From Flavobacteriia bacterium (GTDB lineage Bacteria; Bacteroidota; Bacteroidia; Flavobacteriales_D; Crocinitomicaceae), in NCBI GenBank assembly GCA_026391005.1, contig JAPLEV010000049.1:83021-147020 (forward strand): a stretch of 64,000 bases of DNA. The letters are read 5' to 3'. Position 1 is the first letter of the stretch. Each line of letters starts with the position of its first letter. Below are positions 53,465 to 62,743 of the stretch, piece by piece. Made by a program: the position numbers and the translations under genes. A model generated the notes under the pieces. That model ran no database searches, was not told the origin of the DNA, and was given only the letters and a program-made list of their open reading frames with translations.

Positions 53465-54162
53465 CAGCGTATGCGTTTATCAATTATTTCTAAGAGGTTT
53501 TCTTGGTACGTGGCCTCCTCGATCAATGCGTCTCTTAAGGTAGTGGTTTTACTGGAATACGTGCTTCCTTTTTTAAAAAAGAGCATGTTGTCGCCTCCAT
53601 TTGCTAAGTAGTCTGAGGTGATGATCCAAACATGGCTGTGGTTTTCGTTGAGACCATTGACAACTATTTTTCCATTTTCGATGTACGCATTTGATAGCGG
53701 TTCCCCACCAGTTTTAAGTAGATATGCAGCAATTTCTGGTAACAAGCCAACCGGTATTTCCACCCAAGTTATGGTATTGTCAAAGGGCATGAGTTTGTAT
53801 AGATCGCCCATGAGGATTTCACCTTTATTTAAGGTAGCGCGTAGGCCTCCAAAATTTAAAAGGCAAAATGCAGGCTGACTTAGGCGAACAGTTTTAGTTT
53901 GATTCACAAACAAGGCATCTGCTACCCAGTTCATCAAATTAGATGAAGGGCGTTCAAGAACAAAGTTGCAGGGCGAATAAGCGACATGTTTGTTCATCAC
54001 CGTGGCCATTGAATCGCGATATGGCTTGATTACTTCTTCCGTTTCACTAACGAAAACAGCCTCTTTTGAAAGAGGAATGAGTGAGGTTTGGTGCAGAACT
54101 AAATGAGAAGAGCAGGACATAAGTCCCGCTCCAATACATATTATCCAAAGCATCTTTGTCAT
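53464..54162 (-). CDS. 5'-nucleotidase C-terminal domain lipoprotein
   Basis: A 232-residue lipoprotein (lipobox LMSC). It corresponds to the C-terminal domain of 5'-nucleotidases: SPCNFVLERPSSNLMNWVADAL, LLNFGGLRATLNKGEI, LMPFDNTITWVEIPVG and SDYLANGGDNMLFF, the segments that bind the nucleoside. ATG at 54162 overlaps the endonuclease stop as TGATG; a GTG one codon earlier is possible. It works presumably with the metallophosphatase encoded next. Confidence 0.9.
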   Translation of the reverse strand: MTKMLWIICIGAGLMSCSSHLVLHQTSLIPLSKEAVFVSETEEVIKPYRDSMATVMNKHVAYSPCNFVLERPSSNLMNWVADALFVNQTKTVRLSQPAFCLLNFGGLRATLNKGEILMGDLYKLMPFDNTITWVEIPVGLLPEIAAYLLKTGGEPLSNAYIENGKIVVNGLNENHSHVWIITSDYLANGGDNMLFFKKGSTYSSKTTTLRDALIEEATYQENLLEIIDKRIR

Positions 54163-56429
54163 CACTCGATGATAAATGATCCTTTGGCTGTACCTAGTTC
54201 TGTATTTACTTCAATAATATATTTTCCTGATCTTAGATTTTGACCATTTAATTCTAATACGGGAACATTAACAAAATCATTTTTAAATACAACTCTTCCC
54301 ATCAAATCAGAGACTGTGTATTGAGTAATGTTTAAGCCATTGACCTGCGCGAAAACTTTTCCATTGGAAGGAACCGGAAACACCGAGAAATTACTTTGAA
54401 GTTGTTCTTCTAAACCTACATTACAGTTAACATCCAAATAGGTCATGTTTGAAAAACTAACGTGACAAGCATAATTAACGGAATCAATGTATGGGTTACG
54501 GTTGTCTTGAACGCTGTATATGTATTCTTGACGTGCAATTTCATAGGAATCAGGTAAGTCTGTAAAATGCCACGTCTTTAGGATATCTTGGTCTTGGTAA
54601 TTTGGAATGGCCCAATTTAAACCGTTTTGTCCGTTGTAAGCGGTTGCCATGTAAAAGATAGATCTGGCAGCATTTCCTTTTTGAGCCGCTCTTGGCTCGT
54701 AAACCATTTGAGAAGCATTATATCCTACGCTTCCCTCCAAGAAATTAAATAGTACGTTGCCTGTAATTTCATTGAGCGGCAAATTACTGCGGTAAGAATT
54801 AGCATTGGCTAAATTAGTCGGATACAAGTTGTGTTGGTCTGTGTATTCGTCTTGCTCAGGATTGTCGCAAGGAAAAGTTGGCATCCAAGAGTGACAAAAA
54901 GTGTGTTCTCTAGAATACCCAGTAGCTGTCCAATCGAAAGGATCGCTAAACACTTTATTTTCTCCTGTATAAACACAGGTCACAAATGATTGTCCAGCCG
55001 TCGTGTCGCACACTTCGAATTGGTTCATCACGGTTTGTTTGTAGTTAAAATAACTAATAAAATTATGTGGTCCTATTAAGGCAGATAGATCAGCAATGAA
55101 CGTTGGAGAAGCCGATGAGATGCCTGCATAATAGGAGCCGATGTTCAAACCTGTTGTGGTACAGTTACCAGATGCTGCACCGTTTGTTTTATAGTTTTCA
55201 AATCCCGGAGTGCCGTTGAAGGCATATACTGCAAAATGATAGTTTTGATTGGCCCTTACACCTCGTGGGATGAAAGAGGTTCCTCCTCCCACATAAGCAA
55301 CTTTCGCATTTCCGATGATATCTCCCCTAAAGTAGGTGTTGGCATCAGTTGGGGTTCCTGAAACTGGGGCGCCTTTGCTCCAAAGCACCAAATATTTTTC
55401 AGTATTGCTACCTGCGGTGTATGCTCCACTTAGTGTATAGGCTTGTATATTGCTAAAGTTTAAATTTGTTGGATTGGAGCTTGGCTCTGTGGCTAAATTG
55501 TCTAATCCTACTGCTAAAAGACTAATGGTGTATGGGTTTTCATCGGCATCGTTGTTAGCAATGGTGATGGTCGCAAAGCGCGATCCATTGGCAGTTGGCG
55601 TAAAGGTCAAGGAGAAGCTTTGCGCACCTAATCCCAAGACAGAAGCACTACTTTAGGTGGTGGTGAATTCGGAGGCATTCGCTCCCGTTAGAGTGGTGGA
55701 GGTAACGCTCAGTGATTGTGTACCTGTATTTTCAACGGTTAGTGTGTTGTTGCTAGTATTACCAATGATATAAGTGCCATTATTCAGAACGGTGGTTCCA
55801 TTTATTTTGACGTTGATCTCACGTTGTGGGGCTACATAAGCTACGATATCTGAAGTGTAGCGAGGAATAATTTGATAGTTTGTGTTGAATTGCCCCAATA
55901 AACCAGTAATGGTAACCGGTCCTGTGGGTATAGCTGTTCCGTCTATATTGGTTGAACCATTGACGCGAACATCGAATGTATTTGTGCCATTGGTGATTTG
56001 AACCGTTGAGTTACCTGTTGCGAATGTTCCTGTTTGAACAAAAGTGACATTTTCAAAACGTATGAGTTGCGCCTCGAGCAATTCATTTGCACTTGTAATG
56101 GGAATGATGAGGGGTGTGTTTGGACTTACTGGTCCATGATTGGTAAAGCTATTGGTTGGTGACAATTCCAATAAACCGCTGAAATCGAACAAAACACCTG
56201 TGGCTGTAATGGAATCGCCTACTGCAATGCTGGATAAACTCGTTCCGTAACACGCTATTCCTGCCGTTTCGTCTTGAATATAGCGAATGGCGCCCAATTC
56301 TGAACCATTGGACACAACGCCACGAACAGTTACTGTGGTACCGATGGATAAATTACGAATATTGGAAATGGTTTGAGCTTGACTCATTAAGCCGAGGCTG
56401 AGCGATAAAAAGAGTAGTTGTTTTTTCAT
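54162..56429 (-). pseudogene. Secreted endonuclease I family protein with T9SS domain, interrupted by an in-frame stop
   Basis: One reading frame of 755 codons broken by TAA at 55653-55655 (codon 259), with homology continuing in the same frame. It has a signal peptide (ending SQAQ) and an OB-fold-like domain (about 20-195, GTTVTVRGVVSNGSELGA). An immunoglobulin-like anchor domain (about 200-310) spans the stop (ANASEFTTT, stop, SSASVLGLG). An endonuclease I domain follows (about 430-660: SREHTFCHSWMP, DQHNLYPTNLANANSYRSN), then a T9SS sorting domain from about 685. The intact protein would cut DNA outside the cell. Without read-through only 258 residues lacking the nuclease are made. Sequencing error is possible. 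Confidence 0.85.
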
Positions 56430-56450
56430 TTTTTTGTTTTTGTTTTTGTT

Positions 56451-59195
56451 TTAAAATTGAATTCCTAGTGAAACATTAAATCGCAAGCCTCCTCCGAACA
56501 TTACTGTTGCAGATTGTGCATCAAAGTTATCATAACTATCGTTTGCATTGTTCGTGGCATCGGAAATATATTGTGTATTTAATAAATTGGTGATGGAACC
56601 ACTAGCAATTAGGGTGGTTGTTTTAAGTGGGAATTTATAACCAGCAAATAGATTTAAAAGAAAATAAGAAGGCATTACCCAAGATTCTCGTCCGGCGTTA
56701 GCGCCTTGCAAAGTAAAAGGATCAAAATTGGAATAGTATCGATCAAAATACTGTGATTGTACTTTAACATAAAAATTTTTAAAGGGTTCATATCGAATAG
56801 AAGCAGATAAAGCTGTTTGAGCGGCATCGCCAACGTGAACCCCTTTTGCATCAAAAGTTACCAATAATGAATCGTATTGTGGGATAAGAACGGTCTTGTC
56901 TGAATTCCAATACCAGTTGCCATATGACACAATGAATTCGGCACTTAACTTTTTAGTGATGTTGTATGCAATATCAAGTTCGCCTCCAAGATGTATAGCA
57001 TCCATTCCATTAATGTTCACGCGAATAAATTCTGTGGGATCATTTGGATCTGGAACGGCAACTCCATAAGGGAATGGTTTGTTTTTCCAATTCGTTGCAT
57101 ATCCATTTAAATTAATACCGAATTTTTTATCAGCATAATTTAATCCACCTTCTAAGGCTAAAATAAGTTCGTTGGTCAAAATTCCAAAAAAGGCATTGGT
57201 ATTATTGTCAATCACATTTGAAAACTGCGGCGTTCGGTTCAAGTAGCCGAGATTAACATACGCACTCGCATTTTCAAATACGCGGTAGGCAACTCCACCT
57301 TTAACGGTACATCCAGGCAAAAACATCCAGTCTGTTTGATCGTTTTTCAATCCTTTTGAGGATGATGTGTAGGTGTTGCCTTGATATTGAACGGTATCTC
57401 CTGCTCCGATTCGCAAGGTAGTATCTCCTATTTCCAAGACCCGTTTTTGAAAGTAGTCTATGCCTTTGTATCCGTTTAAGATGCCAGTTACGTTAACAAA
57501 AAACGATAATTTGTCCCCCGTATATGCCATCTGGCCAAAAGCGCCAGTCCATTGTACCAATCCACTTCGGTCGGCACTAAAGCTGTTTTTTGCAATTTTA
57601 TCACCCACTCTTTTCATTGGAGAACTTGCATTTTTATTCGCATTATCAACGTAATAATCTCCACCTAATAAGTCGTGCACAACTTGATAATGTCTGCCTT
57701 CATAATATCTAAAATCGATTCCACCTGAGAACTCAAATTCCTTTGATAACTCGTAGTTAAACTGGCCCAAATACCCTACCCAAAAATGATTATTGATACT
57801 AGCTAGTAGGATTTGACTAGATTTTATTTCAGTAGGGTGATACTGTGTATCTATATTAGGAGTTCCAAATAAAGAATTGACTTTATTGTATTGCTCCATT
57901 AAATCCCAATCGATTAAATTATTTGAATCTCTTAGTAAGGCGGATGAATTATATATGCTTGTTCCACCTCCTCGTCCGATTGACACATAAGCCAAATTGG
58001 AAATGGATAACTTTTCATTTACTTTCCAAAAATCTTTCAAGGTGAGTTGTGGTTTGGAGTAAAAATTTAATCGCTCATTAAGCAATTCTTTTTTCCCATT
58101 ATGTGTTCGATATCCCCAATGCTGGTTATACCTTACTCCCATGTCGAATAGATTTATATTGGTGTCAATGGATGTTCCCAATTCTCTTGCCGCATCTTTA
58201 TCCCAATATTGTATTGCTTGGTTATATGAACGCTGGCCATGTTGTTGTGGTGCAGCAAAACCAGAAAGAGTTATTAAATGTGATTTTATTTTTTTTGAAA
58301 CCTTTAAGTATCCAAAAAACCCTTGACTTGGTGTTCCGTATACCCAACCATCAGTTTGTTTATAGGATGTTGATACCGTTAATCCCCAGCCTTTTTTGGT
58401 CATACCGGTATTGTACGAAAAGTTTGTACGGAGTAAATTTCCTGTACCATATTCTTGCTTAAAGCTACCTCCTTTTTTATTCCCAATGCCTTGAGTAATA
58501 ATGTTGATGGTTCCTCCAATCGAAGGCATAGCAATTTTTGTAGCGCCTAATCCTCTCTGAACTTGCATCTGGGCAGTAATAGCATCTAATCCAAACCAGT
58601 TCGACCAATAAACAGCGCCATTCTCCATGTCGTTTACTGGCACACCGTCAATCATTACCCCCACATTTCGTTGATCAAAACCGCGTACATTTATCCTAGC
58701 ATCGCCATCGCCACCTCCTTGTGTTGTAGCATAAACGCCTGCTGTACCATTCAACAACATCGGTAAATCTCTTGACCCTAACTCTTCTGCAATTTTCTGG
58801 AGCGATATTTTGGTAACGGCAACTGGAACATTGCCTTCATTTACAAGGTTTCCAATCACCTTGACTTCTTCAAATTCTTGATTGTCTCCAAGTACGATCG
58901 TTCGTGTAATGGTTGATTTATTGATAGTTACTTGCTCCGAAATGGGTTCAAATCCTATCATGTTTATATTGGCGATATACCCTCCAAAACTTATATTCTC
59001 AAACAAGCAAATGCCTTCAGAATTCGTAATGCCTTTGAAAATAGTACTCGGATTGGTTTCGCTGGTTAATATAAGTTTAGCGCCAACAATTTGCTCCTTA
59101 TTTGCATCTACAACATTAAAGGTAATTGAACCCTTATTTTGTCCAAATAGCGAGGGAACTAATAAGCAGAAAATAATGAGCAGCTTGGATTTCAT
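56451..59195 (-). CDS. TonB-dependent receptor of the nuclease/nucleotidase operon
   Basis: A 914-residue outer-membrane receptor. It has a signal peptide, a carboxypeptidase-regulatory-like domain (about 20-105), a plug (about 115-235: GNLVNEGNVPVAVTKISLQK; ARINVRGFDQRNVGVMIDGV) and a beta-barrel ending GGGLRFNVSLGIQF. It follows the lamin-tail gene after 52 bp that hold a weak terminator-like hairpin, and precedes the endonuclease gene by 21 bp. The operon context suggests uptake of nucleosides, nucleotides or DNA fragments; the sequence alone does not show the substrate. Confidence 0.92.
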   Translation of the reverse strand: MKSKLLIIFCLLVPSLFGQNKGSITFNVVDANKEQIVGAKLILTSETNPSTIFKGITNSEGICLFENISFGGYIANINMIGFEPISEQVTINKSTITRTIVLGDNQEFEEVKVIGNLVNEGNVPVAVTKISLQKIAEELGSRDLPMLLNGTAGVYATTQGGGDGDARINVRGFDQRNVGVMIDGVPVNDMENGAVYWSNWFGLDAITAQMQVQRGLGATKIAMPSIGGTINIITQGIGNKKGGSFKQEYGTGNLLRTNFSYNTGMTKKGWGLTVSTSYKQTDGWVYGTPSQGFFGYLKVSKKIKSHLITLSGFAAPQQHGQRSYNQAIQYWDKDAARELGTSIDTNINLFDMGVRYNQHWGYRTHNGKKELLNERLNFYSKPQLTLKDFWKVNEKLSISNLAYVSIGRGGGTSIYNSSALLRDSNNLIDWDLMEQYNKVNSLFGTPNIDTQYHPTEIKSSQILLASINNHFWVGYLGQFNYELSKEFEFSGGIDFRYYEGRHYQVVHDLLGGDYYVDNANKNASSPMKRVGDKIAKNSFSADRSGLVQWTGAFGQMAYTGDKLSFFVNVTGILNGYKGIDYFQKRVLEIGDTTLRIGAGDTVQYQGNTYTSSSKGLKNDQTDWMFLPGCTVKGGVAYRVFENASAYVNLGYLNRTPQFSNVIDNNTNAFFGILTNELILALEGGLNYADKKFGINLNGYATNWKNKPFPYGVAVPDPNDPTEFIRVNINGMDAIHLGGELDIAYNITKKLSAEFIVSYGNWYWNSDKTVLIPQYDSLLVTFDAKGVHVGDAAQTALSASIRYEPFKNFYVKVQSQYFDRYYSNFDPFTLQGANAGRESWVMPSYFLLNLFAGYKFPLKTTTLIASGSITNLLNTQYISDATNNANDSYDNFDAQSATVMFGGGLRFNVSLGIQF

Positions 59196-59212
59196 GGCGA
59201 CAATAAAATAAA

Positions 59213-59234
59213 AAAAGGCCCTTACAGACCTTTT
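59213..59234 (-). terminator. Weak terminator or attenuator hairpin
   Basis: AAAAGGCC (59213-59220) and GACCTTTT (59227-59234) pair over 8 bp with one wobble, followed by a T-rich stretch on the minus strand. Lying between the lamin-tail gene and the receptor gene, it may lower downstream expression. Confidence 0.55.
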
Positions 59235-59247
59235 ACTTTGTTTTTAA

Positions 59248-60306
59248 TTATCTTACGATTACTCTTTTAATTTCCTGAGCACCATTCTTCATGGTAATTT
59301 TCAAGAAGTATACCCCTTTATTTCCGTTGATATCAATAACAAGGAGAGGCTTATTGGAATACGTATTTGTGAAAAGACGCTGTCCTAATGCACTTAGCAC
59401 TTCAACAGACCTTATGTTTTCCGAGTTTTTCAGATAAACAACACCACTGCTTGGATTTGGATACAAGAGTATTTCGAGATTGCTGGTTTCATCAATACTA
59501 GCTGGATTACATTGGCATTCGTGAGTCCCTAAAGATGTCCAGTTACCGTCTAAAATAGGATTGCCACTCGTTCCTAAGATTGGATTTCCGTTGGCATCTA
59601 AGCGTTCGATAACCGCTGGAATGGAGTCCCATTCTAACAAAGGGTCAAAAAATCCAACCATGGTTGTTGCCCCTTTTTGTATTGTAGCTTTGCGCAACAT
59701 GGAGTGATCTTTAGTGATTAATACTCCTGCACCGTTGTTGTATGGAAAAGTAGAAGACCATGCTCCGTCGTTTCCGGCAGAAGAACCTGTTTCATTAGCC
59801 GGATTCTCGCCGATTTTTCCAAATATATCAACAATAGCAAAACCAGGTACATTCGTTGGATTGATAACGGTAGTGGCTGTAGAAGGCAAGGTTCCTTTGG
59901 CTAAAACAATAGCATCGTTACCGTTCCAGTACCAAGCATTGGAAGTATTGTAAACTGCGCAATAAAAACCATCTGCACGTGCTTGTAAAGAGTCCCAAAT
60001 CGGTGCCTCTTGACCGGTTCCATTGGGATCTAATTTCTCAAGTACGCCAACATAGACACTGTAAGGTGCAATGGTTCCTGTCAATTGAACCGAGTTGGCT
60101 ACAGTAGCTGAAGTAGCGCCATTGGAGTATCGGGATACAAAATAGCCGCTTAGATTAATGGTTTGACTAGTGGGATTGTAGATTTCCAAAGCCTTGTTGT
60201 TAGACCATCCCTCGACATATTCCGAAATAAAAAGTTCCGTACAATTGCCTTGGGCAGAAAGAGTGTTTAATAGTAGGAGAAATCCGAGTGTAAATGTTGC
60301 TTTCAT
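59248..60306 (-). CDS. Secreted lamin-tail-domain protein with T9SS sorting domain
   Basis: A 352-residue protein. It has a signal peptide (ending LSAQ) and a lamin-tail (LTD) immunoglobulin-like domain from about 20 to 140 (LFISEYVEGWSNNKALEIYNPTSQ; INLSGYFVSRYSNG). A middle domain of unclear type follows, then a T9SS type A sorting domain from about 275 (ILLYPNPSSGVVYLKNSEN; ending KRVIVR). LTDs are often fused to extracellular nucleases such as ExeM; here it is a separate protein in an operon with a secreted endonuclease. It is the first gene of that operon and divergent from the peptidase gene. Confidence 0.9.
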   Translation of the reverse strand: MKATFTLGFLLLLNTLSAQGNCTELFISEYVEGWSNNKALEIYNPTSQTINLSGYFVSRYSNGATSATVANSVQLTGTIAPYSVYVGVLEKLDPNGTGQEAPIWDSLQARADGFYCAVYNTSNAWYWNGNDAIVLAKGTLPSTATTVINPTNVPGFAIVDIFGKIGENPANETGSSAGNDGAWSSTFPYNNGAGVLITKDHSMLRKATIQKGATTMVGFFDPLLEWDSIPAVIERLDANGNPILGTSGNPILDGNWTSLGTHECQCNPASIDETSNLEILLYPNPSSGVVYLKNSENIRSVEVLSALGQRLFTNTYSNKPLLVIDINGNKGVYFLKITMKNGAQEIKRVIVR

Positions 60307-60441
60307 AAACTTGTTTTTAATTGCACAAAAATAAGTTAATTTTATTTGAATACGCCTTTTTTAAAAGTTTAATCTAATTTTCTTCTTGACTTAATACTAA
60401 TTAAACTTTATACATTAATTTCGAACATTAAATGGTATAAA

Positions 60442-62598
60442 ATGAAGCACTTTTTTTGTTTATTATTTCTTGTTGGTTTAAAGATTACTGCGCAGCAAAT
60501 CACCGTCGAGAAAATCTGGAAAAAATACGAATACTATCCGAAAGGGGTAGAAGATTTTAAGTCGATGAAAGACGGAGAACATTATTCCCGGATTGGTGAA
60601 GATGGATCTATATTAATTTACAAATTAATGGATGCAAATGATAAAGGAGAAGTGCTTGTTAATAAAAATTCGTTGGTTTATAACGATTCGATAATCGCAT
60701 ATGAAGATTACGAATTTAATAGTGATGAAACGAAGGTCTTATTTATGACCAACATAAAACCTATTTACCGTAGAAGTTATACGGCAATTTATTATCTGTA
60801 TGATATAAAAACTAAGCAATTAGTGCCCTTAGATGATAAGCATAAACCACAAACATTAGCAGAATATTCTCCCGACGGTAAGAGTGTTTCATTTATTCAT
60901 GGCAATGATATTTTCGTAAAGGAATTGGCAACTGGAAAAACGATTAAACTAACGGAAGATGGAAAGAGAAATAAAATTATCAATGGTACAAGCGATTGGG
61001 TGTATGAGGAAGAATTCGGCATTACAAAAGCTTACGCATGGTCACCAGATTCTAAATGGATTAGTTTTTTGCGCTTTAACGAAAAGGAGGTAAAGGAATT
61101 TAATTTGACCTATTACAAAGGCTTGTATCCTGAAGAATATAAGTACAAATACCCAAAGGCTGGGGAGGACAACAGCGAGGTTACTGCCCATTTAATTAAC
61201 GTTCAAAAGAAAAGTATTACGCCGATTAATTTGGGTGAATATGAATATATCCCAAGATTGTCATGGGCAGGGAATGCCAATAAACTCGTTTTATTGACTT
61301 TAAATCGACACCAAAATCACCTTAAATACCATTTGATTGATTTGACAGCAAAAAAAATGACTCAAAAAATATTTTATGAGGAAACATCCACTACCTATGT
61401 TGAAATTGATAATAATTTATTGGTGCTTAAGGATGGCAATACGATTTTAAGAACAAGCGAAATGGATGGGTATAATCATATTTACCAACTCGATTTTAAT
61501 GGTAAAAGCATTCAAATAACGAAAGGAAACTGGGATGTAATTGATTTATACGGAATAGATGAGCTAAGTAATACCGTTTACTATTCTTCCGCGGAAGTAT
61601 CTCCAATGGTGAAGACTATTCATTCTATTCAACGAGATGGCGCTAATAAAACAATCGTTTCAAAGTCAATTGGCTGGAATGATGCATCATTCACTTCAGG
61701 CTTTAAGTACATGGTTCTTACGCATTCTCAGGCCAATAATCCGCCAGTTTATTCTTTAATGAAAAATGATGGTGGTTTTGTGAGAATATTGGAAGATAAC
61801 GAAGAATTGAACCGTACGCTTTCTACCTTAACCTTGAGTAAAAAAGAGTTCATTACCTTTAATGTAAATGGTAATACCCTCAATGCTTGGATAATGAAGC
61901 CAGCTAACTTTAATGCCGCTAACAAATACCCAGTTTATATGACTTTATATGGAGGTCCTGGGCACAACGAAGTGGTAGATGCGTGGGATAATGCAGATTA
62001 TATGTACCATCAGTTACTCACACAAAAAGGGTACATTGTTATTTGCATTGAACCGAGAGGAACACTTTACAGAGGCGCCGCCTTTAAAAAATCTACTTAT
62101 TTACAGTTAGGTAAATTAGAAACCGAGGATTTAATTGCTACGGCAAAAGAAATACAAGGATTTCCATACGTTGATCCGCAACGAATTGGTGTGATGGGCT
62201 GGAGTTATGGTGGTTTTATGGCTTCATTAGCTATCACCAAAGGAGCAGATGTTTTTAAAATGGCTATTGCTGTTGCTCCTGTTACCAATTGGCGCAATTA
62301 CGATAACATTTATACCGAACGATTCATGCGAACTCCGAAGGAAAATCCGGACGGATATGATGCTAATTCACCTGTTAATTTTGTAAATCTATTTAAAGGT
62401 AAGTTTTTACTTATTCATGGATCGGCAGATGATAATGTGCATTATCAAAATTCAATGGAATTGGTTAATGCCATGGTAAAAGCGCATAAGCAATTTGATT
62501 TATTTATTTATCCTAACCGAAACCATGGTATTTACGGCGGAAATACACGTAACCATTTGTTTAGCATGATGTTGAATTTCATCGAGAAGAACCTTTAA
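60442..62598 (+). CDS. Dipeptidyl peptidase IV (S9 family)
   Basis: A 718-residue secreted serine peptidase with a signal peptide (ending ITAQ). The N-terminal beta-propeller spans about 30-470 and includes the substrate amino-end motif DWVYEEEF (185-192). The alpha/beta-hydrolase domain has Ser588 (GWSYGGF), the Asp pair 663/664 (GSADDNVH) and His695 (RNHGI). It releases X-Pro or X-Ala dipeptides in the periplasm. It is monocistronic; the 145 bp to gltA hold no gene. Confidence 0.95.
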   Translation: MKHFFCLLFLVGLKITAQQITVEKIWKKYEYYPKGVEDFKSMKDGEHYSRIGEDGSILIYKLMDANDKGEVLVNKNSLVYNDSIIAYEDYEFNSDETKVLFMTNIKPIYRRSYTAIYYLYDIKTKQLVPLDDKHKPQTLAEYSPDGKSVSFIHGNDIFVKELATGKTIKLTEDGKRNKIINGTSDWVYEEEFGITKAYAWSPDSKWISFLRFNEKEVKEFNLTYYKGLYPEEYKYKYPKAGEDNSEVTAHLINVQKKSITPINLGEYEYIPRLSWAGNANKLVLLTLNRHQNHLKYHLIDLTAKKMTQKIFYEETSTTYVEIDNNLLVLKDGNTILRTSEMDGYNHIYQLDFNGKSIQITKGNWDVIDLYGIDELSNTVYYSSAEVSPMVKTIHSIQRDGANKTIVSKSIGWNDASFTSGFKYMVLTHSQANNPPVYSLMKNDGGFVRILEDNEELNRTLSTLTLSKKEFITFNVNGNTLNAWIMKPANFNAANKYPVYMTLYGGPGHNEVVDAWDNADYMYHQLLTQKGYIVICIEPRGTLYRGAAFKKSTYLQLGKLETEDLIATAKEIQGFPYVDPQRIGVMGWSYGGFMASLAITKGADVFKMAIAVAPVTNWRNYDNIYTERFMRTPKENPDGYDANSPVNFVNLFKGKFLLIHGSADDNVHYQNSMELVNAMVKAHKQFDLFIYPNRNHGIYGGNTRNHLFSMMLNFIEKNL

Positions 62599-62743
62599 CA
62601 CCCTCGTTTTTCATCATCCTACAGGAGATTTTTTTCAAAATGGTAGGTTTAGAAATCGATCATAAAATTTATTTCACTTTCTTTAGATAATAGAACAAAT
62701 TTGTTTTGTAATTTTAGGCAATTAAAAAAATTAATTTTCAAAA

